In this document: piece after piece, positions 9,974 to 19,379 of the stretch
Layout: every line of letters begins with the position of its first letter
How positions within the stretch are numbered: position 1 is the first letter of the stretch
NCBI RefSeq assembly: GCF_011297335.1
Contig: NZ_JAAOTJ010000019.1
Coordinates: 87,628-151,627 of the forward strand
DNA: 64,000 bases
DNA from: Catellatospora methionotrophica
Lineage (GTDB): Bacteria > Actinomycetota > Actinomycetes > Mycobacteriales > Micromonosporaceae
Reading direction: 5' to 3'
Made by a program: the position numbers and the translations under genes
The notes under the pieces: generated by a model
What the model saw: only the letters and a program-made list of their open reading frames with translations
What the model was told of the DNA's origin: nothing
Databases searched by the model: none

Positions 9974-11835
9974 CACTTAGCCTCCTTGGCTTCGTGCAGC
10001 ACGCGGCCCAGGCCGCTGACGCGCGGGGAGAGGAACGCGTCGGTACGCGCGAACATCGTCATGATCGGGTGACGGAACAGGAACACCACGATCAGGTCGA
10101 TCAGGGTCGCCAGACCCAGCGCGAAGGCGAAGCCCGCCACCGCGCCGGAGGAGACGATGTAGAGCACCAGCGCGGCCATCAGCGAGATCGCGTTGGCGGT
10201 CAGGATCGTCTTGCGGGCGCGCACCCAGGCGCGGGGCACCGCGCTGCGCGGGCTGCGGCCCTCGCGGATCTCGTCCTTCAGACGTTCGAAGTAGATGACG
10301 AAGGAGTCCGCGGCGACACCGAGCGAGACGATGAATCCGGCGATACCGGCCAGCGTCAGGGTGAAGCCCATCTCCCGGCCCAGGAACACCAGGGCCAGGA
10401 AGGTCAGCGCCGCCGACAGGATCAGCGACAGCACGATGACCGTGCCCAGCAGGCGGTAGTAGAAGAACGAGTAGATGACCACGAGCAGCATGCCGATGCC
10501 GGCCGCGAGCAGACCGGCCTGCAGGTGCTCACCACCCAGGGTCGGCGTGATCGTCGTCTGCTCCTGCTGCATGAACGTCATCGACAGCGAGCCGTAGTTC
10601 AGGTTGTTGGCGAGGTCGGCCGCCGACTTGGCGTCGAAGTCGCCGCTGATGACGGAGTCGTCACCGAGCACGCCCTGGATCTCCGGGGAGGAGATGACCG
10701 TGTTGTCGAGCACCACGGCGACGCGGCAGTGGCTCTGCGGGCCCACTGCGGTCTGGTCGCACTTCTGTCCCTCGTTGTTGAAGGACTCCTTGGTCAGCGC
10801 GGTCCACTTGTCCAGGCCGTCGCTGGAGAAGTCCAGCGAGACCACGCGGCGGTTGGTGTTCTGCTCGATCTGCGGCGACGCCTTGTCGACATCGGTGCCC
10901 GCGACCTTCGAGACGTCGAGCAGGTACTTCATGCCGTTCTCGCAGGCGACCGCTTCCTGGTCGGCCTTGTTGATCGAGCCAGGGGGGCGCTTGTCGAGCT
11001 GCTCGCAGGTCACCTGCGGCACATAGAACTGCACCTTCGCGGGCAGCAGCGCGGCACCGAACCCGTCGAGCTCGGAGAACGGCTTGAGCACCTCGATCTG
11101 GGCCGGGTCGGCCGCGACCGCGGTGAGCTTGGTGGCGGCGTCCCAGGCGGGCTTGCCCACCTTGGCCTGCACCTGCTCCAGGGTGATCTTCGGGTTGGCC
11201 GGGGTCGACGGCTTCGGCGCGGCGGCGGCCGGGCTCGCCGAGGCGACCGGGCTCTTGCTGGCGGCCGGGGTCGGCGTCGGGGTCGGGGCCATCGCGACGC
11301 CGCCGCCGGTGCCGCCGGAGGAGCTGGCCGACGGCTTCGGCGTCGCCGCCGGGCTGGCCGCGGTGCTCGGCTTCGGGGAGGGGGCGGTGCTCGGGCTCGC
11401 GCTCGGCTGAGGCTGCGGCGCGGCGGCCAGGCCGCTGCCGTCGGTCTGGCTCAGCACCTTGCGGAAGAACAGCTGCGAGGCCTGGCCGACGTCGGCGATC
11501 GCGTCGTCGCCCTTCTTGGCCACCGAGATCACGATGTTCTGGGTGCCCTCGATGACGACCTGCGCCTCGGACACGCCGCGGGCGTCGACCCGGTCGGCGA
11601 TGATGCGGCGGGCCTGCTCGAGATCCTGCGCGGACGGCGGCTGGCCGTCGGCGCCGGTCTGCGCCTGGAGGGTGACCCGCGAGCCGCCGACGAGGTCAAG
11701 GCCGAGGTTGGGGGCGAGGCGATTTTCCCAGCCGCCCTTGCCGCCGAACCAGACCGCGCTGGCGAGGATGACGAAGATGGCGCCGAGAAGGGCAAGTTGC
11801 CTCCCGGGGCGCATCTGTCCCTGAGGTGGTGCCAC
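9973..11835 (-). CDS. secD: Protein translocase subunit SecD
   Basis: Six-helix membrane subunit of the SecDF export motor. About 620 residues: a first helix near residues 15-35, the motif LGLDLVGGSRVTL, a large external domain, and the C-terminal five-helix block with AGIAGFIVSLGVAADSFVIY. The external domain carries an unusual Ala/Pro/Ser/Thr-rich insert of roughly 90 residues (repeated PKPSA and PTPTPTP elements). GTG at 11835 (VAPPQGQMRPG) is preferred because GGGAG precedes it by 11 bases and the first helix then falls near the N-terminus; GTG at 11880 would add 15 residues without a ribosome site. Second in the yajC-secD-secF set. Confidence 0.95.
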   Translation of the reverse strand: MAPPQGQMRPGRQLALLGAIFVILASAVWFGGKGGWENRLAPNLGLDLVGGSRVTLQAQTGADGQPPSAQDLEQARRIIADRVDARGVSEAQVVIEGTQNIVISVAKKGDDAIADVGQASQLFFRKVLSQTDGSGLAAAPQPQPSASPSTAPSPKPSTAASPAATPKPSASSSGGTGGGVAMAPTPTPTPAASKSPVASASPAAAAPKPSTPANPKITLEQVQAKVGKPAWDAATKLTAVAADPAQIEVLKPFSELDGFGAALLPAKVQFYVPQVTCEQLDKRPPGSINKADQEAVACENGMKYLLDVSKVAGTDVDKASPQIEQNTNRRVVSLDFSSDGLDKWTALTKESFNNEGQKCDQTAVGPQSHCRVAVVLDNTVISSPEIQGVLGDDSVISGDFDAKSAADLANNLNYGSLSMTFMQQEQTTITPTLGGEHLQAGLLAAGIGMLLVVIYSFFYYRLLGTVIVLSLILSAALTFLALVFLGREMGFTLTLAGIAGFIVSLGVAADSFVIYFERLKDEIREGRSPRSAVPRAWVRARKTILTANAISLMAALVLYIVSSGAVAGFAFALGLATLIDLIVVFLFRHPIMTMFARTDAFLSPRVSGLGRVLHEAKEAK

Positions 11836-11926
11836 GGCTGTCGAGTCTCCCTGGGTGAATGACGGATGGGGATACGCCACGGCCTGACGCAGGGGAGCGG
11901 TCAGCCGTGGCGTGGGGTCAGCGGAT

Positions 11927-12247
11927 TTACTTGTCTTCCTTCACGGGGCTGTCCACCACGTGCTCGGTCGGCACGGTGACCTGCTCGGTCACCCGGCCCA
12001 CGGCCTGACGCGCGTAGCGGGCGGTCACACCGGGCGAGATCTCGAGGGTGATGCTCTCGTCGTCGGTCGAGACCACCGTGCCGTACAGGCCGCCGATGGT
12101 GATCACCTTGTCGCCGGCACCGAGCGACTTCTGCATCGACTCGGCTTCCTTGCGGCGCTTGGCCTGCGGCCGGATGAACATGAAGTACATCAGGCCGAAG
12201 AGCAGAGCGAACATGATGATCGTCGGCAAGCTGCCGGAATTACCCAC
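11927..12247 (-). CDS. yajC: Preprotein translocase subunit YajC
   Basis: Small single-span membrane protein of the SecDF-YajC complex, 106 residues from GTG at 12247 with an AAAGG site about seven bases upstream. One N-terminal helix (LPTIIMFALLFGLMYFMFI) is followed by RPQAKRRKE and the conserved GDKVITIGGLYGTV and ITLEISPGV segments. It lies 91 bp upstream of secD and 150 bp after ruvB, the standard order ruvCAB-yajC-secDF. Confidence 0.95.
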   Translation of the reverse strand: MGNSGSLPTIIMFALLFGLMYFMFIRPQAKRRKEAESMQKSLGAGDKVITIGGLYGTVVSTDDESITLEISPGVTARYARQAVGRVTEQVTVPTEHVVDSPVKEDK

Positions 12248-12397
12248 TTTGTGACCTTTCCACACGGCCTCGCCGCGCTAAGGTGCGCGCTGGCGTGGCA
12301 TCTGTCGTCCGTTCGGACCGCGCGAAGTCTAGTCGGTACGCGAGCGATCGCACACTTGCGGTGTAGGTCACGTTAAGGTCTCGAACGCGAGGTCCGC

Positions 12398-13458
<1,061 letters not shown>

Positions 13459-13462
<4 letters not shown>

Positions 13463-13560
13463 CGCCACTCCTCGCTGCGCTCGTCGTCACGATGAGTGGA
13501 ACGTGCCGGTCTCGGGGATGCCGGGCAGCATTGCCGGATTCGCTCGCGGTGCTCGCTCAT
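13459..13560 (-). CDS. 33-codon mini-ORF bridging ruvA and ruvB
   Basis: ATG at 13560 overlaps the ruvA stop (ATGA) and its own TGA overlaps the ruvB ATG (ATGA), so translation could pass continuously from ruvA to ruvB. The predicted peptide is Arg/Ser/Glu-rich (begins [10 protein letters not shown], ends ERSEEWR) with no recognisable domain. Its last codons, GAG GAG, are the ruvB ribosome-binding site. A function in translational coupling is more likely than a function of the peptide. A 16-codon example of the same layout lies at 30107-30157. Confidence 0.5.
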
Positions 13561-14153
13561 CGGGTCTTGCCCAGCATTCGGATCGCCTGCTTGAGCAGCG
13601 CGGGCACCGGCGGGGTCGGGCCGTCGATGGTCTCGGCGACCGCGGTGACCGCCTGGTCGGCCTGGGCCTGGCTCCAGCCGAGCCCGACCAGGCCCTGGCG
13701 CACCTGTTCGGTCCACGCCTGCACGCGGCCGCCCTGGGCGGGCACCGCCGACACCGGGCCGACCTTGTCGCGCAGCTCCAGGACCATCCGCTCGGCGCCC
13801 TTCTTGCCGATGCCCGGCACCTGGGTCAGCGTCGAGACGTCCCCGTGCGACAGCGCGGCGCGCAACGCGTCGGGGGTGTGCACCGACAGCGCGGCCTGGG
13901 CCAGCTTCGGGCCCACTCCACTGGCCGTGAGCAGCAGTTCGAACAGTTGCTTCTCGTCGTCGTCGACGAAGCCGAACAGGGTCAGCGAGTCCTCGCGCAC
14001 GATCAGGGTGGCCGACAGCCGGGCCTGCTGGCCGACCCGCAGCGACGCCAGCGTGCCGGGCGCGCAGAGCAGGCGCAGGCCCACCCCGCCGACCTCGACC
14101 ACGGTCGCGTCCGCGCCGATGGAGGCGACGATCCCCGCCACACTCGCGATCAT
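13557..14153 (-). CDS. ruvA: Holliday junction helicase accessory protein RuvA
   Basis: DNA-binding tetramer that recognises Holliday junctions and loads RuvB. 198 residues: N-terminal OB-fold (about 1-63), paired helix-hairpin-helix motifs (LLTASGVGPKLAQAAL and LTQVPGIGKKGAERM), and a C-terminal RuvB-binding domain after a short linker. ATG at 14153 shares one base with the ruvC stop, giving tight coupling. Start and length agree with other actinobacterial RuvA proteins. Confidence 0.97.
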   Translation of the reverse strand: MIASVAGIVASIGADATVVEVGGVGLRLLCAPGTLASLRVGQQARLSATLIVREDSLTLFGFVDDDEKQLFELLLTASGVGPKLAQAALSVHTPDALRAALSHGDVSTLTQVPGIGKKGAERMVLELRDKVGPVSAVPAQGGRVQAWTEQVRQGLVGLGWSQAQADQAVTAVAETIDGPTPPVPALLKQAIRMLGKTR

Positions 14154-14689
14154 CACTGCCTGCCCTTCGCGGTACGGATGGCCTCGCTCAGCCGGTCGCG
14201 TGTGCCACCGCGCCAGATGTGGCAGATGGCCAGCGCCAGCGCGTCGGCGGCGTCCGCCGGGCGGGGCGGGGCGTCCAGCCGCAGCAGCCGGGTGACCATC
14301 GTGGTGACCTGCTTCTTGTCCGCCTGACCGGAGCCGGTCACGGCGGCCTTGACCTCGCTGGGAGTGTAGGTGCGCACCGGCAGCCCGGCGCGCGCGGCCG
14401 CCAGCACGGCGACGGCGGCCGCCTGTGCGGTGCCCATCACGGTGCGCACGTTGTGCTGGCTGAACACCCGCTCCACGGCGACGCTCTCGGGCTGGTGCTT
14501 CGCGATCAGCTCGGCCAGGTTGCGGTCGAGGTGCAGCAGCCGGTCCGCCAGGTCGGCGTCGGGATCGGAGCCGATCACGGTGTAGTCGACCATGGTGCAG
14601 GGCCGGCCCGGCACGCCCTCCACCACGCCGACGCCGCACCGGGTCAGCCCCGGATCGACGCCCAGCACCCGCCGCTGCCGCAACTGCAC
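14153..14689 (-). CDS. ruvC: Crossover junction endodeoxyribonuclease RuvC
   Basis: Holliday junction resolvase with an RNase H-like fold, 178 residues. The first acidic residue is in [12 protein letters not shown], the second in [16 protein letters not shown], and the C-terminal acids in [19 protein letters not shown] at 14689 has GGAG six bases upstream and gives the normal length; longer forms to 14827 add 46 residues with no family match. First gene of the ruvC-ruvA-ruvB run; the usual upstream neighbour yebC is about 8 kb away because of inserted genes. Confidence 0.95.
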   Translation of the reverse strand: MQLRQRRVLGVDPGLTRCGVGVVEGVPGRPCTMVDYTVIGSDPDADLADRLLHLDRNLAELIAKHQPESVAVERVFSQHNVRTVMGTAQAAAVAVLAAARAGLPVRTYTPSEVKAAVTGSGQADKKQVTTMVTRLLRLDAPPRPADAADALALAICHIWRGGTRDRLSEAIRTAKGRQ

Positions 14690-14849
14690 CCGCTGCTCCG
14701 TCCACTTCGCCGTACGTGTGTACGACACCCTAGCGGACCCCACCGTCACCGGGCCGACGCCAGGCCCGCGCCAGGGCGCGGGCGGTCGCCACATCCGATC
14801 CCGGCACACTGTGTGGGCGCGACCCATGTGCGCGCTCCCGCCCGGCTCG

Positions 14850-14855
14850 TAGGTT
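14850..14855 (+). promoter_or_regulatory. -10 box for leaderless dehydrogenase gene
   Basis: TAGGTT followed by eight bases and ATG at 14864. No ribosome site lies before that ATG, so a leaderless transcript is likely. Confidence 0.45.
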
Positions 14856-14863
14856 CACGCACC

Positions 14864-15637
14864 ATGACGACCGCGACGCCGCCACTCGTTCGACTCGACC
14901 TCACCGGCCGCACCGCACTGGTGACCGGCGCAGGCAGCGGCATCGGGCGGGCCTGCGCGGCCCGGCTGGCGCAGGCCGGGGCCAAGGTGCTCGTGGTCGA
15001 CCGGGACGCGGCGTCGGCCCACCTGGTGGCCGGCGAGATCGGCGGGACCGCGGTGGTCGCCGACCTGGCCGAGCCCGCAGCCCTCGACGACCTCGACCTG
15101 GCCGTCGACGTGATCGTCAACAACGCGGGCCTGCAGCACGTCGCGCCCCTGCAGGACTTCGACCCCGACCGCTTCACCTACCTGCACCAGGTCATGCTCG
15201 TCGCCCCGTTCCGGCTGGTGCGCCGGTCCCTGCCGCACATGTACGCGCAGGGCTGGGGCCGGATCGTGAACATCTCCTCGGTGCACGGGCTGCGCGCGTC
15301 GGCGTTCAAGTCCGCGTACGTGTCGGCCAAGCACGGGCTGGAAGGCCTGTCGAAGGTCATCGCCGTCGAGGCCGCCCCGTACGGCGTCACCGCCAACTGC
15401 ATCAACCCCGCCTACGTGCGCACCCCGCTGGTCGAGGGGCAGATCGCCGACCAGGCGCGCTCGCACGGCATCGACGAGGCCGAGGTCATCGAGCGGATCA
15501 TGCTGGCCAAGGCGGCGATCAAGCGCCTGATCGAGCCCGCGGAGGTCGCCGAGCTGGCCGCGTACCTGTGCACCGACGCCGCCTCGTTCATCACCGGCAC
15601 GTCCATCGCCATGGACGGCGGCTGGACAGCCCAGTGA
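14864..15637 (+). CDS. Short-chain dehydrogenase, 3-hydroxybutyrate dehydrogenase type
   Basis: Cytoplasmic NAD-dependent SDR of 257 residues. The nucleotide site TGAGSGIGRA lies at about residues 20-29, the catalytic Ser in NISSVHG and the Tyr-Lys pair in YVSAKHG. The segment INPAYVRTPLVEGQI and the C-terminal ITGTSIAMDGGWTAQ are typical of bacterial 3-hydroxybutyrate dehydrogenases, which interconvert 3-hydroxybutyrate and acetoacetate during polyhydroxybutyrate or ketone-body use. The PucR-type regulator begins 14 bp downstream on the same strand, so the two form an operon; such a pairing suggests the regulator controls this enzyme. Confidence 0.85.
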   Translation: MTTATPPLVRLDLTGRTALVTGAGSGIGRACAARLAQAGAKVLVVDRDAASAHLVAGEIGGTAVVADLAEPAALDDLDLAVDVIVNNAGLQHVAPLQDFDPDRFTYLHQVMLVAPFRLVRRSLPHMYAQGWGRIVNISSVHGLRASAFKSAYVSAKHGLEGLSKVIAVEAAPYGVTANCINPAYVRTPLVEGQIADQARSHGIDEAEVIERIMLAKAAIKRLIEPAEVAELAAYLCTDAASFITGTSIAMDGGWTAQ

Positions 15638-15651
15638 TCGGCGAGGTAGGA

Positions 15652-17631
15652 ATGCGAGCCATGCCCTCCGCGACCATCCGGTTCCTTGAACTGCTCGAAC
15701 GTGAGGCGGCCCCGGTCGAGTTCGAGGGGCCGCTGGTGCAGGCGCGCTCGCGGGGCGCGAGCCCGGACGAGATCGCCGAGCTGGAGGAGGCGAAGCTCGC
15801 CGCGCTGCGGGTGCGGGCGCTGCTGGAGCGCCGCCGCCGCCGCGAGGCGGAGCTGTCCGGCCTGTACGACACCGCCGGTGACCTGGCCGGCCTGCGCGAC
15901 CTCGACGCGGTGCTGCACGCGATCGTGCACCGGGCCCGCAACCTGCTCGGCACCGACATCGCCTACCTGACCATGAGCGACGACGCCGCGGGCGACGTGT
16001 ACATGCGCGTCACCGACGGCTCGGTCTCGGCGAAGTTCCAGCGCCTGCGGCTGCCCCTGGGCGCGGGCCTGGGCGGCCTGGTCGCGCAGACCGGCACGCC
16101 GTACGCCACCGCCAACTACCCCGCGGACCGCCGCTTCCACCACACCGGCGAGATCGACGCGGGTGTCGGCGAGGAGGGCCTGGTCGCCATCCTGGGCGTG
16201 CCGCTGCGGCTGGGCTCGCGCGTCATCGGCGTGCTGTACGCGGCGAACCGCTCCGAGCGCCCGTTCGCCCGCGAGGAGGTGTCGCTGCTGGTGTCGCTGG
16301 CCGCGCACGCCGCGGTCGCCATCGACACCGCCCGGCTGCTCGGCGAGACCCAGGCGGCGCTGACCGAGCTGTCCTCGGCGCATACCAAGATCTCTGCGCA
16401 CAGCGCGTCGGTGGAGCGCGCCGCGGCCGCCCACGACCGGATGACGGCGCTGGTGCTGCGCGGTGGCGGCGTCGAGGAGGTGGCCGCCGCGGTCACCGAG
16501 GTGCTCGGCGGGCGGCTGATGGTGCTCGACGCCGAAGGGCGCACCCTGGCCGCCGTCGGCGCGGACGCGCCCTCCGGCGGACCGGCGCGCGACGTCGGCC
16601 CCGGCGGCACGGTGCCGCTGCCCGACCCCGCGATCGTGGCCGAGGCGCTGGCCGCCTCCCGGGCCGACGGCCGGGCCGTACGCCGGGGCGGCCTGTGGTT
16701 CGCCGCCGTGGTCGCCGGGGCGGAGAACCTCGGCGCGCTGGTCTGGCGGCCGCAGCACGACACCGGCCACGCCGACCAGCAGATCCTGGAGCGCGCCGCG
16801 CTGGTCACCGCGCTGCTGCTGCTGTTTCGGCGCACCGTCGCCGACGCCGAGGGCCGGGTGCGTGGCGAGCTGCTCGACGACCTCATCTCCCGGCCGGTGC
16901 GCGACCCCGAGTCACTGCGGGCACGGGCCCGCCGGCTGCAGGTGGACCTGTCCCGCCCGCACGTGCTGATCTGCGTCGACGACGCCGCGGCGACCTCCGG
17001 GCCGGCCCGCGAGCGGGCGGTGTCGTGGGCGCACACCTTCGCCGGTACGCATGCCGGGCTGGCCGCCACCCGTGACGGCCGGGTGGTGCTGATGGTGCCC
17101 GGCACCGACGCGGGCGCGCTGGCCCGCTCGGTCGCCCGGGAACTGGGCCGGGTGCTGGGCCGCCCGGTCACCGCGGGCGCGGCCGGACCCGCCGCCGAAC
17201 CGGCCGGGCTGGCCGCGGCGTTCAAGGAGGCCGACCACTGCGCCACCGCCCTGGCCGCGCTGGGCCGCGTCGGCGACGGCGCGTCAACGGCCGAGCTGGG
17301 CTTCGTCGGGCTGCTGCTGGGCGCGGTACGCGAGGGCGGCGACCCGGACGTGACCCGCTTCCTGCGCGAGACCATCGGCTCGGTCGTCGACTACGACACC
17401 CGCCGCGGCACGAACCTGGTCAAGACGCTGGAATGCTACTTCGGCACCGGCGGCAGCCTGGCCCGCGCCGCCGAGCAGCTGCACGTACACGTCAACACGG
17501 TCACCCAGCGGCTGGACCGGGTCGCCCAGCTGCTCGGCGCGGACTGGCAGCGCCCCGACCGGGCCCTGGAGGTGCAGCTGGCGCTGCGCCTGCACCGGCT
17601 GGGCAGCGGCGGCGAACAACTTTCCGGCTGA
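15652..17631 (+). CDS. GAF-domain transcriptional regulator of the PucR/CdaR type
   Basis: 659 residues from ATG at 15652, with GAGG five bases upstream. Order: a charged helical N-terminus (about 1-65), a GAF sensor domain (about 65-240, including LGAGLGGLVAQTG), a long middle region, and a C-terminal PucR-type helix-turn-helix (about 600-655) with GGSLARAAEQLHVHVNTVTQ. GAF domains bind small molecules; the ligand here cannot be read from sequence. It follows the hydroxybutyrate dehydrogenase by 14 bp and is probably its regulator. No membrane segment is present. Confidence 0.85.
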   Translation: MRAMPSATIRFLELLEREAAPVEFEGPLVQARSRGASPDEIAELEEAKLAALRVRALLERRRRREAELSGLYDTAGDLAGLRDLDAVLHAIVHRARNLLGTDIAYLTMSDDAAGDVYMRVTDGSVSAKFQRLRLPLGAGLGGLVAQTGTPYATANYPADRRFHHTGEIDAGVGEEGLVAILGVPLRLGSRVIGVLYAANRSERPFAREEVSLLVSLAAHAAVAIDTARLLGETQAALTELSSAHTKISAHSASVERAAAAHDRMTALVLRGGGVEEVAAAVTEVLGGRLMVLDAEGRTLAAVGADAPSGGPARDVGPGGTVPLPDPAIVAEALAASRADGRAVRRGGLWFAAVVAGAENLGALVWRPQHDTGHADQQILERAALVTALLLLFRRTVADAEGRVRGELLDDLISRPVRDPESLRARARRLQVDLSRPHVLICVDDAAATSGPARERAVSWAHTFAGTHAGLAATRDGRVVLMVPGTDAGALARSVARELGRVLGRPVTAGAAGPAAEPAGLAAAFKEADHCATALAALGRVGDGASTAELGFVGLLLGAVREGGDPDVTRFLRETIGSVVDYDTRRGTNLVKTLECYFGTGGSLARAAEQLHVHVNTVTQRLDRVAQLLGADWQRPDRALEVQLALRLHRLGSGGEQLSG

Positions 17632-17698
17632 GACCCCACCCCCGGCCGCTCCTCGGCGGTACTGACAGGCGAAGGCGTCCGTCCACTGAGGAGTACAC

Positions 17699-18457
17699 AT
17701 GCGAAGACTGGCCCTGCTCGCCGCCGCGGCCGTCGCCCTGGCCGGGTGCTCGGGCGGCGGCGACCCGGTGGCGGCCCCGAGCCCGAGCCCGACCGGCCTC
17801 AACGCCGGGGCGACCTGCGACCTGCCGAAGGGCACGCGGCAGATCCGGTTCGGCGACCACGGCGCGGACCTGGGCGGGGTGATCCTCGGCAGCGGCAAGA
17901 CCGGCGTCGTGCTGGCTCACCAGAACGGCGGCGACGTCTGCCAGTGGATCTCGTACGCGTTCGAGCTGGCCGGCAAGGGCTACCGGGTGCTCGCGTTCGA
18001 CTTCGGCGGGTTCGGCGTCTCCACGCGGGGCGAGCTGGACAACCCGCAGCAGGTCGCCGCGGCGGCGGCGGCGCTGCGCGCGGACGGCGCGACCGGCATC
18101 GTGCTGATCGGCGCGTCGATGGGCGGCACCGCCGTGCTGGTCGCCGCGCCGACGGTGACTCCCCCGCCGGTCGCCGTCGTGTCGCTGTCGGCCCCGGTGC
18201 TGTTCGGCGCGGACGCGTCGCAGGCCGTACCGAAGCTGACCATGCCGGTGTTCTACGCCGCGGGCGAGTTCGAGAGCAGCTTCGCCGACGCCGCGCGCGA
18301 GCTGCACGGGCTGACCCCGAAGACGACCGCCAAGGAGCTGCTGATCGTGCCGACCGACTGGCACGGGGTGTTGCTGCTGAGCCTGGGCGGCCCGCCCGCC
18401 ACGGACACCGTGCGCACGAAGCTGGCCGCGTTCCTCGCGGCGCACGCGCCGGCCTGA
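17699..18457 (+). CDS. Lipoprotein with alpha/beta-hydrolase fold
   Basis: 252 residues; a signal peptide ends in the lipobox LAGC (Cys about 17), so the protein is probably lipid-anchored outside the membrane. The rest resembles dienelactone-hydrolase-like alpha/beta hydrolases: nucleophile elbow GASMGG, a region near MPVFYAAGEFESSF where the acid residue would lie, and a late His in PTDWHGV. Substrate is unknown. ATG at 17699 follows TGAGGAG. Stands alone between the PucR gene and a hairpin at 18561-18614, converging on the TetR gene. Confidence 0.75.
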   Translation: MRRLALLAAAAVALAGCSGGGDPVAAPSPSPTGLNAGATCDLPKGTRQIRFGDHGADLGGVILGSGKTGVVLAHQNGGDVCQWISYAFELAGKGYRVLAFDFGGFGVSTRGELDNPQQVAAAAAALRADGATGIVLIGASMGGTAVLVAAPTVTPPPVAVVSLSAPVLFGADASQAVPKLTMPVFYAAGEFESSFADAARELHGLTPKTTAKELLIVPTDWHGVLLLSLGGPPATDTVRTKLAAFLAAHAPA

Positions 18458-18560
18458 CGGCGGCGCGGCCAGGGCGCGAACGGGGGTTCGGCGTCGTTGC
18501 GGATCAGGGCGCCGCAACGCCGCAGAGGGGGATGCCCGTGCCGCGCCGCAACCACCCGAG

Positions 18561-18614
18561 GCAAGGAAGGGCACCTTGCACACTGCACGACGATGTGAAG
18601 GTGCCCTTCCTTGC
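18561..18614. repeat. Long intergenic hairpin, family A copy 1
   Basis: Perfect 17-bp stem: 18561-18577 (GCAAGGAAGGGCACCTT) with 18598-18614, loop 20 bases. Lies between convergent genes and can act as a bidirectional terminator. The core AGGAAGGGCACCTT recurs in the hairpin at 22247-22301. Confidence 0.8.
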
Positions 18615-18660
18615 TTCAGGGTCTGCTTGCCGCGCGGCTTCAGGGTCTGCTTGCCGCGCG
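18613..18660. repeat. Tandem 24-bp duplication
   Basis: Two identical, adjacent 24-base units (18613-18636 and 18637-18660), starting GCTTCAGGG and ending GCCGCGCG, directly abutting the family A hairpin. Probably a replication-slippage product. Confidence 0.85.
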
Positions 18661-18748
18661 CCTTACTGCGGGTGTGTTTGTCAGGCGCGGGAAACTGTCA
18701 CCTCGGATCTGTCGCCGGGCACGGAACCCGTCTGCTCCCGGCGGGCCC

Positions 18749-19366
18749 TCAGGCGGCGACGCCTCGCAGCACCACGTCCACGACCTGCGCGACCAGGTCG
18801 TCGACCTCGTCGAGGCGCGGGTTCCAGCGCACCATGCGGTGCAGCAGCAGCGGGCTGATCAGCATCGACACCGTGACCTCCAGGTCGAGGTCGGCGCGCA
18901 GCTCGCCGGAGGCGACACCGCGGCGCAGCACCTCGCGCATCACCTCGCGGCGCGGCTCGGTGATCGCCTCCTGCCAGATCCGGTACGCCTCCGGGCTGCG
19001 GGACACCTCCGGCATCAGGCAGGGCATCACCCGCACGGCCCGCTGGTCCTTCTTGCCGACCACCGACAGCAACTCGATCAGGTCGGCGCGCAGCGACTCA
19101 CCCGACGGCTGCGGAGCCGGTCCCTTGAGCTTGACCAGCGTCTCCAGCAGCAGCTCGTCCTTGCCCGCCCAGCGCCGGTAGATGGTCGCCTTGCCCACAC
19201 CCGCACGGGCCGCGATGGCCTCCATGCTCAGCGCCTCGACGGTGGTGCCCTCCTCGATGAGGTCGAGGACCGCCTCCAGGATCGCCTCATGCGCGCGGGA
19301 GCTGCGCGGACGCCCCTGCGTCCGCGCAGCTCCGGGCACCGCCGGCAGTTCAGCGAGCTCAGTCAT
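18749..19366 (-). CDS. TetR-family transcriptional repressor
   Basis: 205 residues from ATG at 19366. The N-terminal DNA-binding domain (about 22-68) contains the TetR helix-turn-helix AIAARAGVGKATIYRRWAGK, and the rest is an all-helical ligand-binding domain. The gene starts 13 bp after the stop of the MFS exporter and is co-transcribed with it. A TetR-type palindrome lies in front of the exporter (21049-21071), so the protein probably represses its own operon and is released by an exported compound. Ligand unknown. Confidence 0.9.
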   Translation of the reverse strand: MTELAELPAVPGAARTQGRPRSSRAHEAILEAVLDLIEEGTTVEALSMEAIAARAGVGKATIYRRWAGKDELLLETLVKLKGPAPQPSGESLRADLIELLSVVGKKDQRAVRVMPCLMPEVSRSPEAYRIWQEAITEPRREVMREVLRRGVASGELRADLDLEVTVSMLISPLLLHRMVRWNPRLDEVDDLVAQVVDVVLRGVAA

Positions 19367-19379
19367 GGTGAACGGAACC

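Noticed and set aside
9958..11862. A 634-codon plus-strand frame opposite secD
   Set aside because: Same shadow effect; secD on the minus strand has clear family motifs.
18576..19181. A 201-codon plus-strand frame opposite the TetR gene
   Set aside because: Begins inside the family A hairpin and runs antisense to a well-supported TetR gene.
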